Positions 52,017 through 60,428 of a DNA stretch of 64,000 nt are shown one piece after another. The notes beneath the pieces were generated by a model. The model made no database searches. It saw nothing but the letters and a program-made list of their open reading frames with translations, and had not been told where the DNA came from. The stretch is from Komagataeibacter saccharivorans (GTDB lineage: Bacteria; Pseudomonadota; Alphaproteobacteria; Acetobacterales; Acetobacteraceae), in the NCBI RefSeq assembly GCF_003207825.1, contig NZ_NKTY01000001.1, positions 186,001 through 250,000 on the forward strand, written 5' to 3'. The position numbers were made by a program, and so were the translations under genes. Position 1 is the stretch's first letter, and every line of letters starts with the position of its first letter.

Positions 52017-53618
52017 GTCCCCGTCCTGAAATCCCTTGCCTGAGAGGTCGTAGGATTCAGGCCCGTTATCGACATTGACGCCCTTGACGGCCTTGGGCGT
52101 GCGCAGATGCGTATACTGTAGCGGAGAGAACGGGCGGATCTGCCGGTTATCGGGCAGTTCCGCGGTGGTCCACCCACCGCCAAGCGCGCGGATAAGCTCC
52201 ACCTGCGCCTGCATGTAGCGGGTTTCCACCTGCACTTCGGCAATGCGGGCCTGGAGGGCCGCGACCTGCGCCACCACCACGTCCAGATAATTGGTCAGGC
52301 CGCCCGTATAAAGCTGCATGGTCATGTTCTGCGTGCGCATGGCGGCCTGCACCGCCTCAGCCTGCTGCGTGGCCTCCGTATCAAGGCCATGGGTCAGGCT
52401 CAGCCCGTCCTCCACGTCCTTGAAGGCTGCCAGCACAGTGGCGCGGTACTGGTCTTCCGCCTGCCGGTACTGCGACCAGTTGCGTTGCAGTTCCGCGCGC
52501 CGCAGTCCGCCCTGGAACAGGGGCAGGACAGCCTGCGCGGCATAGTTGTACATGCCGTTGGCGAATTTATCGAGCGTGAAGCCGTTATCCATGAAACCGG
52601 CAGTCGCACTGAAGGTTACATGCGGATAGAACGCCGCGCGCGAGACACCGATGGCGCGGTTGGCCGCCGCCATATGCCGCTCGGCGCTGGCGATGTCGGG
52701 CCTGCGCTCCAGCAGGGTGGCGGGAATGCCCACCGGGGCCGGCACCTTGGGGAAGCTGATCTGGGAACGGGGCGTGATATGGAAATCGGACGGCGCCACA
52801 TTGGCCAGAATGGCAATCGCATGTTCCATCACCGCCCGGCGGGCCTGAAGGTCCGTATCCGCCGCCTGCGTGGACGAAAGCTGGGTCTGCGCGCGCGAGA
52901 CATCGATTCCCGCGGCGATAGCCCCCGCCTGCCGCATTTTCGTGATCTGCACCGCGGTCTGGTAATAACGGATCGAGTCGAGATAGACCGCATGCTGCGC
53001 GTCCATGCCGCGCAACTGCATATAGTCATTGGCCAGTTCGGACTGGATGCTCAGACGCGCCACGGCGAAGTCAGCCGCCGCCGCCTGCGCCAGACGCTGC
53101 TGCACACGCCTGCGGTTGCGGATGCCGGACCAGAAATCCGGCTCCCATCGCGCGGAAGCGCTATACTGCTCCGACGACATGTAGATCGGCCCCTGCGAAC
53201 CCGCACCACGCCACAGCCTGTGGCTGGACGCCTGGTTCTGTGAGGCTGAAGCCGCCCCGCTGATCTGGGGGTACAGATTGGACTGCGCTTCCGCCACGAT
53301 GTCGCGTGCCTGCGTGAAGGCTTCCGCATCGGCCTGCAGGTCCGGGTTCAGGCGGCTTGCACGTTCTTCCAGTTCATCAAGGGTGGGGTCGTGAAAGACC
53401 TGCCACCAGTCCCCGCGCGATACGCCATCCTGCGGGTTGCCGTACTGCACAACCCCGTCGCCCTTCCAGTTATCGGGCAGCATGTAATGCTGCTGGCGAT
53501 ATTTGGGGGCAAGGTCCACACAGCCGCCCAGACCGCCCGCCAGGGCGGCGCAACCGGCAAGTGAGAGCATATGGCGCGAAAGGACGTGGCGGAACCGGCT
53601 GGGCGGCGCTCCCATCAT
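51990..53618 (-). CDS. Outer-membrane efflux lipoprotein, NodT-like (second pump)
   Basis: This is the outer-membrane channel of the second tripartite pump, 542 residues. The N-terminal signal ends in a lipobox (GGLGGC, about residue 33), followed by VDLAPKYRQQHYMLPDNWKG, the usual start of NodT-family proteins. Two outer-membrane efflux domains follow, with FWSGIRNRRRVQQRLAQAAA, LLERRPDIASAERHMAAANR and LIRALGGGWTTAELPDN. The start overlaps the adaptor stop by ATGA (53615-53618). The last codons contain the predicted rplK promoter, and the stop is only 106 bp from rplK. Confidence 0.9.
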   Translation of the reverse strand: MMGAPPSRFRHVLSRHMLSLAGCAALAGGLGGCVDLAPKYRQQHYMLPDNWKGDGVVQYGNPQDGVSRGDWWQVFHDPTLDELEERASRLNPDLQADAEAFTQARDIVAEAQSNLYPQISGAASASQNQASSHRLWRGAGSQGPIYMSSEQYSASARWEPDFWSGIRNRRRVQQRLAQAAAADFAVARLSIQSELANDYMQLRGMDAQHAVYLDSIRYYQTAVQITKMRQAGAIAAGIDVSRAQTQLSSTQAADTDLQARRAVMEHAIAILANVAPSDFHITPRSQISFPKVPAPVGIPATLLERRPDIASAERHMAAANRAIGVSRAAFYPHVTFSATAGFMDNGFTLDKFANGMYNYAAQAVLPLFQGGLRRAELQRNWSQYRQAEDQYRATVLAAFKDVEDGLSLTHGLDTEATQQAEAVQAAMRTQNMTMQLYTGGLTNYLDVVVAQVAALQARIAEVQVETRYMQAQVELIRALGGGWTTAELPDNRQIRPFSPLQYTHLRTPKAVKGVNVDNGPESYDLSGKGFQDGDLTGTPKQR

Positions 53619-54901
53619 TGCCGCACCCCGGTATCGCTTGCGTTACTGTCACCCGCTGGCATGGCCCGCACGTCATCTCCCTTGTCAACTCCGGGGGATG
53701 CCGTGGCCCCGGCGTCATTGTACCCCGTCGTCGCGCCGACCAGATAGACCTTCTGGCCTTCCAGCAAGCCTGCGGACGGGTTGTTCACAATCCGGTCCTT
53801 CGGGCCGATACCCGCCAGAACCTGCACCTTCGTACCCAGGTTGGTGCCAACCGTTACATTGCGCAGGCGTATGCGGTTATCGTCATCCACAATCGCCACC
53901 TGCATACCCTGCGCACGGAATACAAGCGCGCCTTCGGGGATTATCAGAATATCGGGGTCACCGGGTGCGACAAAATGTACATTGGCATAGGAATCGGGCC
54001 ACAGTTCCCGCTTGTCGTTATCGACAACCAGTTCCGTGGTCACGGTGCGGGTGCCGGAGTTGAACGCACGGGCGGTTGCAAGGAACTTGGCCCGGAACAC
54101 CTTGCCCGGATACTGCGGCACCGACACGTCGCCCGTCAGCTTGGGGCTGATGATGTCCGCATAGTCCTGCGGGATGGAAACGAAAATACGCATCCGGTGC
54201 ACGTCGGCCACGCTGAACAGTTCGGTCGCCGTCCCGCGTGAGGAGACATCGCCCCCGCCCGCGTTCACGTAATCGCCCACGTCAGCCAGACGGGACGTAA
54301 CCACCCCGTCGAACGGCGCCACAAGCTGCTTGAACCCGATCAGGGCGGCATAGCGCGAGACCTCATGCCGGGCGGCTTCCACCTCCGCCTGATTGACTTC
54401 GGCATTGGCGGCCTGCACGTCCACTTCCTGCTGCGACACGGCCTGCGTGCCCTGCAGCGCCCGCCAGCGCCGGGCCGTGATCTGCGCCAGCCTGTAGCGC
54501 GCCATGGCCACGTCAAAATTCGCCTTGGACGCCGCATACTGCGCATCCAGTCCCGGCGTGTCGATGGTGGCCAGAATCTCGCCCGCCTTCACCTTGGCGC
54601 CAATATCCTTGTACCACATCTGCACGTAGCCCGAGACCTGCGCATAGATCGGCGCCTGGTACCATGCGGAAATATTGCCCGGCAGGTCCAGCGTGCGGGT
54701 CTTGGGGCCTTTCTGCGGCAGGATGATCTGCACGCGGGGAATGGCCGCGTCCTGTGTCGCGGCCTTCAGGTGGGAGACATGGATGCGGCGTTCCACAATG
54801 CCGCCGATAACAACCGCGGCCAGCACGATCCCGCCCACAGTGGCGTACAGCCGCCCACGCCCGGACCTGTGCGGCGTGTGGTTTTCCCCTGTGGCGGTCA
54901 T
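53615..54901 (-). CDS. RND efflux periplasmic adaptor (second pump)
   Basis: This is the membrane-fusion subunit, 428 residues. One N-terminal membrane anchor (RLYATVGGIVLAAVVIGGIV) is followed by the split lipoyl domain (YKDIGAKVKAGEILATIDTP and LVAPFDGVVTSRLADVGDYV) around an alpha-hairpin. The beta-barrel part contains VADVHRMRIFVSIPQDYADI, more like the MexE/CzcB-type adaptors than MdtA. The ATG overlaps the pump stop (54898-54901). The C-terminal tail is Asp/Ser/Gly-rich. Confidence 0.9.
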   Translation of the reverse strand: MTATGENHTPHRSGRGRLYATVGGIVLAAVVIGGIVERRIHVSHLKAATQDAAIPRVQIILPQKGPKTRTLDLPGNISAWYQAPIYAQVSGYVQMWYKDIGAKVKAGEILATIDTPGLDAQYAASKANFDVAMARYRLAQITARRWRALQGTQAVSQQEVDVQAANAEVNQAEVEAARHEVSRYAALIGFKQLVAPFDGVVTSRLADVGDYVNAGGGDVSSRGTATELFSVADVHRMRIFVSIPQDYADIISPKLTGDVSVPQYPGKVFRAKFLATARAFNSGTRTVTTELVVDNDKRELWPDSYANVHFVAPGDPDILIIPEGALVFRAQGMQVAIVDDDNRIRLRNVTVGTNLGTKVQVLAGIGPKDRIVNNPSAGLLEGQKVYLVGATTGYNDAGATASPGVDKGDDVRAMPAGDSNASDTGVRQ

Positions 54902-57900
54902 GCGTGCTCTCCTTCGCCGACGGCGGCCTTCTTGGACTTTCTGGAATGGATCAGGGCGAACACGCAGGGCACGAACAGCAGCGTGGCGCAGGTTGCGACA
55001 AGCAGCCCCCCCATCACCGCACGACCCAGCGGCGCGTTCTGCGAATTGCTCAGCGACATGGGCAGCATGCCGATAATCATGGCCGACGCCGTCATCAGGA
55101 CGGGACGGATACGTTCATAACCGGCTTCGATCGCGGCACGGACGGCATCGCCATGCACATCCATCCGTTCCCGCGCAAAGGAGACGACAAGGATGGAGTT
55201 GGCCGTGGCCGTGCCCATGCACATGATCGCCCCCGTCAGCGCCGGAACCGACAGGGTCGTGTGCGTCAGGAACAGGCTCCATGCGATACCCGCCAGCGCA
55301 CCGGGCAGGGCCGTAATGATGATGAACGGGTCCATCCACGACTGGAAGTTCACCACGATGATCAGGTACACCAGCAGGATCGACATCGCGAGACCGCCGA
55401 TAAGCTGGACATACGCCCCGTTCATGGTGGAAGCCTGACCACGCACGCTCAGGCTGGAGCCTGCGGGCAGGTCCTTGCTGGCCTCTGCCACCACGCGGTT
55501 GACCTCACGGGAGACCGCACCAAGGTCCAGTCCCTCGTTCGAGGCATAGATGTTGAACACCGGCATGATGTTGTAGTGCGAAACTTCGCCCGGCGTGCCC
55601 GTCTGCACGATCTGGCTCAGGCCACCGAGTATCTGCGGCGCCTTGTCGGACGGGTTGCCATCCCCCTTGTCGATGGGGATGGTTTCAAGATCGTTCAGGG
55701 TCTGCAGGAACTGCAGCGGCGTCTGGATATCGACCAGATGCGAAACCCCCGTCTTGGGGTCCAGCCAGTAGGTCGGCGCCACCTGTCCGCTGCCCGACAG
55801 CACGGCCAGCGCGTTGTTCGCCACGTCCGCTTCGGTCAGGCCGGTGCCCAGCGCGTAGGTCCGGCGGGCATTGACGCGCAGGGTCGGCGTATTCAGCGGT
55901 TCCTGCACCGACACATCGGCAATGCCGGTGACGTGCCGCAGCTTTTCGGCCAGTTTTTCGGCAAAATCGAAATTGCCATACAGGTTGCGCCCCGATACCT
56001 GCACATCAAGCGGCGCGGGCAGCCCGAAGTTCAGGATCTTGGCGGTCAGATCGGCTGGCATGAAGGTGATTTCGGTGCCGGGGAATTTCTCAGCCAGCCC
56101 CTTGCGCAGGATGCCACGGAATTCCGCCACCGGCGCTTCGTCATTCTTCAGCGTAACCGTCAGATCGCAGTCCTGCGCGCCAACGGTGGGCGTGGGAATG
56201 AACGCCTGATTGAGCGGACTGAACGGCAGGCCGCAGTTATTGACGATGCCTTCGACCTGATTGGGCAGCAGGCGTTCGATCTCGTCATTCACCAGCATCG
56301 CGATCTTGCCCGCTTCGGCAATCTTGGTGCCCATGGGCGCGCGCATATGGATCGCCAGCGCGTTGGAGTTGATTTCGGGGAAGAAATCCTGTCCCGCGAA
56401 AACCAGCAGACCCAGCGAACAGAAGGCGGACAGGGCAAATATCGGGACGAAACGCCCGCGAATGGTCACCAGATGTTCAAGCAGCCCACGGTAGCTGTTA
56501 CGGAAGGTGACGAAGCGGCGCTCGAACCCCTGCTGGAAGCGGCCAAAGACATTGCGCGGTTCCTGATGGCCACCCTCCGCCTTTGCTCTGGCATGGGCCG
56601 CGACCTGCGCCGCCAGCATGTATTTGGCCATGGTCGGCACCAGCGTACGCGACAGGATGAAGGATGCGATCATGGCGAAGATGATGGCTTCCGCCATGGG
56701 CATGAACAGCCAGCCCGCCACACCGGTAAGCTGGAACAGCGGCATCCACACGATACAGATACATAATGTCGAGACGAAGGTGGGAATGACGATCTGGTTG
56801 GCCGCATCGATAATGGCGGTTTCCAGATCCTTTTCCATTTCCAGATGCGCGTCGATGTTCTCGATCATGACGGTGGCGTCATCGACCAGGATGCCCACCG
56901 CCAGCGCCAGACCGCCCAGCGTCATGACGTTGATCGTCTGCCCCGCCGCCCCCAGCCCGATGACCGAGCAGAGCATGGCCAGCGGGATGGACGTTGCAAT
57001 GATGACGGTCGATCGCCACGAACCGAGGAACAACAGCACCACAAGACTGGTCAGCATGGCGGCGGTGCCCATTTCCTGCACCACGTCGCGCACCGCCTCC
57101 TTCACGAAGGTGGAGGCATCGCCCAGCACGGTGATGTCGACCCCCGGCGGCAGCGTCCTGACGATGGAGGGCAGAAGCTGCTTGATCCCGCTGACAACGG
57201 ACAGGGTGGACGCATCACCACTTTTCATGATGACGATCAGCACCGCCTGATGCCCCTTGACCAGCACCATGTTGGTCTGTGGCGGTCCCCCCGCATGCAC
57301 CCATGCCACGTCGCGCAGGTAGACGACGGAATTGCCCTCCTGCTTGATGGGCATGTTGTTGAAGGTGTCTATCTCCTCGGGCGAGGCATTGGTCTGGACC
57401 ATCCAGTCGAACGCGCCGATCTGCTGGTCACCGGCGGGCAGCACGATGTTCTGCTTGCCCAGCGCGTTACCGATATCCGTGGCGGACAGCTTGTGGGCCA
57501 GCAGCTTGCTCTGGTCCAGATCGACCATGATGTTGCCCGGCTGGCCGCCATAGGGATTGGGAATGGCCGCCCCCGCAACCGATACCAGCGCCGGGCGGAT
57601 CAGGTTGGAGGACATGTCGTAAATTTCCGACGCCGTCATGGAATCGGATGAAACCTGCAGCGTCAGCACCGGCACGGAAGACGCGTTGTACGTGAGTACA
57701 AGGGGTGGCGTCATGCCTGCGGGCATCTGCTTGATGACAGTCTGGGAAACGGCGGTGATCTGCGTCTGCGCCACGGCGGTATCGGTGCCGGGCTGGAAGA
57801 ACACCTTCACGATGCCACGTCCGTAATAGGACTGGCTTTCGATATGTTCGATGTTGTTCACCGTGGCGGTCAGTGCGCGCTCGTAATAGTACACCACGCG

Positions 57901-58086
57901 CCCGGACATATCTTCCGGCATGAGGCCGGTATAGGTCCAGCAGATCGCGACCACGGGGATATTGATGCTGGGGAACACGTCCGTTGGCGTGCGCAGGAGG
58001 CCCCGCACACCGAACACGACAATCAGGATGGAGAGAACTACGAAAGTATATGGCCGCTTGAGCGCGGTAACGACAATACCGTTCAT
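54898..58086 (-). CDS. RND efflux pump, inner-membrane subunit (second pump)
   Basis: This is a proton-driven RND transporter, 1062 residues from the ATG at 58086 (MNGIVVTALKRPYTFVVLSI). A GTG at 58107 in the same frame is an alternative. The fourth helix carries the proton-relay pair in GILVDDATVMIENIDAHLEM. Periplasmic loops include FFPEINSNALAIHMRAPMGT. Unlike the first operon there is a single pump gene, so a homotrimer is expected. The start overlaps a 32-codon ORF by ATGA. The two-component genes just upstream on the same strand probably control it. The substrate cannot be read. Confidence 0.92.
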   Translation of the reverse strand: MNGIVVTALKRPYTFVVLSILIVVFGVRGLLRTPTDVFPSINIPVVAICWTYTGLMPEDMSGRVVYYYERALTATVNNIEHIESQSYYGRGIVKVFFQPGTDTAVAQTQITAVSQTVIKQMPAGMTPPLVLTYNASSVPVLTLQVSSDSMTASEIYDMSSNLIRPALVSVAGAAIPNPYGGQPGNIMVDLDQSKLLAHKLSATDIGNALGKQNIVLPAGDQQIGAFDWMVQTNASPEEIDTFNNMPIKQEGNSVVYLRDVAWVHAGGPPQTNMVLVKGHQAVLIVIMKSGDASTLSVVSGIKQLLPSIVRTLPPGVDITVLGDASTFVKEAVRDVVQEMGTAAMLTSLVVLLFLGSWRSTVIIATSIPLAMLCSVIGLGAAGQTINVMTLGGLALAVGILVDDATVMIENIDAHLEMEKDLETAIIDAANQIVIPTFVSTLCICIVWMPLFQLTGVAGWLFMPMAEAIIFAMIASFILSRTLVPTMAKYMLAAQVAAHARAKAEGGHQEPRNVFGRFQQGFERRFVTFRNSYRGLLEHLVTIRGRFVPIFALSAFCSLGLLVFAGQDFFPEINSNALAIHMRAPMGTKIAEAGKIAMLVNDEIERLLPNQVEGIVNNCGLPFSPLNQAFIPTPTVGAQDCDLTVTLKNDEAPVAEFRGILRKGLAEKFPGTEITFMPADLTAKILNFGLPAPLDVQVSGRNLYGNFDFAEKLAEKLRHVTGIADVSVQEPLNTPTLRVNARRTYALGTGLTEADVANNALAVLSGSGQVAPTYWLDPKTGVSHLVDIQTPLQFLQTLNDLETIPIDKGDGNPSDKAPQILGGLSQIVQTGTPGEVSHYNIMPVFNIYASNEGLDLGAVSREVNRVVAEASKDLPAGSSLSVRGQASTMNGAYVQLIGGLAMSILLVYLIIVVNFQSWMDPFIIITALPGALAGIAWSLFLTHTTLSVPALTGAIMCMGTATANSILVVSFARERMDVHGDAVRAAIEAGYERIRPVLMTASAMIIGMLPMSLSNSQNAPLGRAVMGGLLVATCATLLFVPCVFALIHSRKSKKAAVGEGEHA

Positions 58087-58181
58087 GCGCGGCCAGTTAC
58101 CCTCCACTGTGGCGGTCTACGCCACGTAGCAAGGCGCATGTCGCATGCCGCCTTCGCACGGGACAGGTGGTGTTCATGCAT
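58083..58181 (-). CDS. Possible small ORF coupled to the RND pump gene
   Basis: An ORF of 32 codons starts at the ATG at 58181 (MHEHHLSRAKAACDMRLATW) and ends with a TGA that overlaps the pump start (ATGA, 58083-58086). GGGGAG lies 7 bases before its ATG, a better ribosome-binding site than the one before the pump gene itself. The peptide is His/Arg-rich and has no known domain. It could be a translated leader that couples translation into the pump. Coding is unproven. Confidence 0.4.
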   Translation of the reverse strand: MHEHHLSRAKAACDMRLATWRRPPQWRVTGRA

Positions 58182-58236
58182 GTCTCGTCTCCCCGTCTGT
58201 CCTTCCGGTGTTAATGAGGGAGCGTCAGGTGGCAAA

Positions 58237-58246
58237 TGAAATTTCA
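58237..58246. promoter_or_regulatory. Palindrome TGAAATTTCA after the histidine kinase gene
   Basis: A 10-bp perfect palindrome in an AT-rich stretch (AAATTGAAATTTCATTTG on the minus strand) lies 2 bp after the kinase stop, in the 162-bp spacer before the pump gene. It is the natural place for the pump promoter and for binding of the adjacent OmpR-type regulator, but a typical direct-repeat box was not identified. Confidence 0.35.
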
Positions 58247-58248
58247 AT

Positions 58249-59670
58249 TTAGTTTCCGGGCTGCACAACCCCGGATGGCGGAAAAACGATGTTCATGGTT
58301 GCCCCGGGCAGACTGTCATGCACCCGCGACTGCAGGATATCGAGCCGCGCGTGATGCAGCGCCAGAATCGCGGATACAAGGCTCAGCCCCAGCCCGCTGC
58401 CGGGAATGTGACGGCTTTTATCGGACCGGTAGAAGCGCCCCGTGACCGCCCTGCGTTCGCCGGCGGGAATGCCGATGCCCGTATCGGCGATCTGGAGCAT
58501 GGCGCAGCCATCATTCATGCGGGTGCGGATTTCCACCCGCCCCCCTTCGGGCGTGAATTTGATGGCGTTGTCCACAAGGTTGGCCAGAACCTCGATCAGC
58601 AGGTCCCGATCACCCAGTACATGAATGGGGGGATCATCACCCGTAACATGGGACAGGGCGATACCCTTGGTCTCGGCAATCGGTTCGTACAGATCGATGA
58701 TATCCGCCACCAGCGATTCAAGGTCCACCGTGCCGAAACCCGCCCGGCGGCGGCCGTTCTCGATCTCGCCTATGCGCAGCAGGGCGGTGATGATGGCGAA
58801 TGACTGGTCCAGATCATCGATGGTATGGGAAATGACATTGCGCAGCGCTTCCGCCGAATGGTCGGCGTTCAGCGCACGGTCAAGGCGCGCCCGCACACGC
58901 GCCAGCGGCGTGCGCAGGTCGTGGGCGATGTCGTTACCCACGTCGCGTATTTCATCAAGGAGCTGTTCGAGCCGGTCGAGCATGCGGTTGACGCTGCCCG
59001 CAAGACGCTGGAGATCGTCATTCTGCTTACCCGCGGGCAGGCGTTCATGCAGGTCGCCTTCCATGATGCGGTCAATCGCCTCATGCATGTCCTTGACGCG
59101 GGACAGGGCGCGATGGCTCAGCACGATGCCGGTCATGAGTGCGAACAGCACGGTCGGCACGATCGACACCAGCATGGAATGCCGCATCATGAGGCGCAGT
59201 TCGGTACGCATGTGCCGGCTGCGCCCCAGAACCAGATACCGCTCCCCCGGCACCTTCACCGCAACCATCCGCAATACGGTGGATGAGCCGCCGCCCGTTG
59301 CTTCGGGGGTGATGACATGGACATGCCCGTCCGCCACCAGATCGGCGGGCCAGTTATGCAGGTCGCCCACGATATAATGCTGCTGGCTGTCGAACAGCGT
59401 GGTGACATTGAGCAGGATGCGCAGGTCATCGGTCGCACGGTCGCGTACCTGCTGTTCGAGCTCCTGCGGGGTTTCGCGTTGCAGGATGCTGGCTTCACGC
59501 AGCAGGAGCATGTCGGAACGCCGGGCCTCGAACACGCTGGCCTGGCTGTAGCCGAAAAAGAACTGCAACGCCGCCGATCCGATCATGGCCGCGACTACCG
59601 CCAGCGTCAGGCGGAAAGTGGCGGTCCGGAACAGTTCGTTACGGAACACGCAGCATGAACCCCGCGCCAC
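58249..59670 (-). CDS. Sensor histidine kinase (EnvZ/QseC-like)
   Basis: This is an inner-membrane sensor kinase of 473 residues. Membrane helices lie near 20-40 and 163-183, with a periplasmic sensor of about 120 residues between. A HAMP domain (ALSRVKDMHEAIDRIMEGD) is followed by the dimerisation domain with the phosphorylated His250 in GNDIAHDLRTPLARVRARL. The catalytic domain shows LVDNAIKFTPEGG (N box), DTGIGIP (G1) and GSGLGLSLV (G2). The start is a GTG at 59670 overlapping the regulator gene by 32 bp; a second GTG at 59649 is possible. It pairs with the response regulator just upstream. The signal is unknown; control of the adjacent pump is likely. Confidence 0.9.
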   Translation of the reverse strand: MARGSCCVFRNELFRTATFRLTLAVVAAMIGSAALQFFFGYSQASVFEARRSDMLLLREASILQRETPQELEQQVRDRATDDLRILLNVTTLFDSQQHYIVGDLHNWPADLVADGHVHVITPEATGGGSSTVLRMVAVKVPGERYLVLGRSRHMRTELRLMMRHSMLVSIVPTVLFALMTGIVLSHRALSRVKDMHEAIDRIMEGDLHERLPAGKQNDDLQRLAGSVNRMLDRLEQLLDEIRDVGNDIAHDLRTPLARVRARLDRALNADHSAEALRNVISHTIDDLDQSFAIITALLRIGEIENGRRRAGFGTVDLESLVADIIDLYEPIAETKGIALSHVTGDDPPIHVLGDRDLLIEVLANLVDNAIKFTPEGGRVEIRTRMNDGCAMLQIADTGIGIPAGERRAVTGRFYRSDKSRHIPGSGLGLSLVSAILALHHARLDILQSRVHDSLPGATMNIVFPPSGVVQPGN

Positions 59671-60376
59671 GGATGCTCTGGATCAGGGCGGGCTTGCCGC
59701 TTTCGTCAATCTTGCGGCGCAGCTTGCCGATATGGACATCCACAAGGTTGGTCTGCGGGATGAAGCGGTAATTCCACACATCTTCCAGCAGCATGTTGCG
59801 CGTCAGCACCTGATTGGGACGCCGCATGAGATATTCCAGCAGACGGAATTCACGCGGCAGCAGGTCGATCGGCACCCCCGCGCGCGTGACCGTGCGTTCG
59901 ATCAGGTCCATCTCCAGCGGTCCCGCGCGCAGCATGGTCTGGCGGGAATTGTCCGGGCGGCGCAGCAGGGCTTCCAGCCGCGCGGCCAGTTCCTCCATCG
60001 CGAAGGGCTTGGTCAGGTAGTCATCGCCACCCGCCTTCAGCCCGCTTACCCGGTCGTCCACCGCCGAAAGGGCGGACAGCACCAGAACCGGCACATGCAC
60101 CTTGCGCTCCCGCAGGGTCTCGATCAGCGTCAGGCCATCAAGTTCGGGCAGCATGCGGTCCACGACCATCACGTCGAAATGGGCGTTCAGCCCCATGGAC
60201 AGGCCAGCGGCCCCCGATTCCTCATGCTGGACATGGAAGCCACGGCTTTCCAGTTCCTCCACCACTTCCTGCGCGATCTTGCTGTCATCCTCGATCAGCA
60301 GGATACGCGTCGCGGCCACGGGCTGCGGGGCCAGGGGCGCGGGCTGGGAAGGATTGATTTCGGACGGCATGGTCAT
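59639..60376 (-). CDS. OmpR-family response regulator
   Basis: This is a DNA-binding two-component regulator of 245 residues. The start at 60376 is favoured by AAGGAAGGGATC just before it. A Pro/Ala-rich N-terminal stretch of about 22 residues precedes the receiver domain. The acidic pocket is LIEDDS (near 29-31) and the phosphorylated Asp is residue 73 (VVDRMLPELDG), with TKPF providing the conserved Lys. The C-terminal winged-helix domain contains LPREFRLLEYLMRRPNQVLT and NLVDVHIGKLRRKID. It overlaps the kinase gene and lies upstream of the second RND pump. Confidence 0.93.
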   Translation of the reverse strand: MTMPSEINPSQPAPLAPQPVAATRILLIEDDSKIAQEVVEELESRGFHVQHEESGAAGLSMGLNAHFDVMVVDRMLPELDGLTLIETLRERKVHVPVLVLSALSAVDDRVSGLKAGGDDYLTKPFAMEELAARLEALLRRPDNSRQTMLRAGPLEMDLIERTVTRAGVPIDLLPREFRLLEYLMRRPNQVLTRNMLLEDVWNYRFIPQTNLVDVHIGKLRRKIDESGKPALIQSIRGAGFMLRVP

Positions 60377-60428
60377 GATCCCTTCCTTTATGCAGTGCTG
60401 CGCGGAAACGGGCCAATTAAAATCGTTT

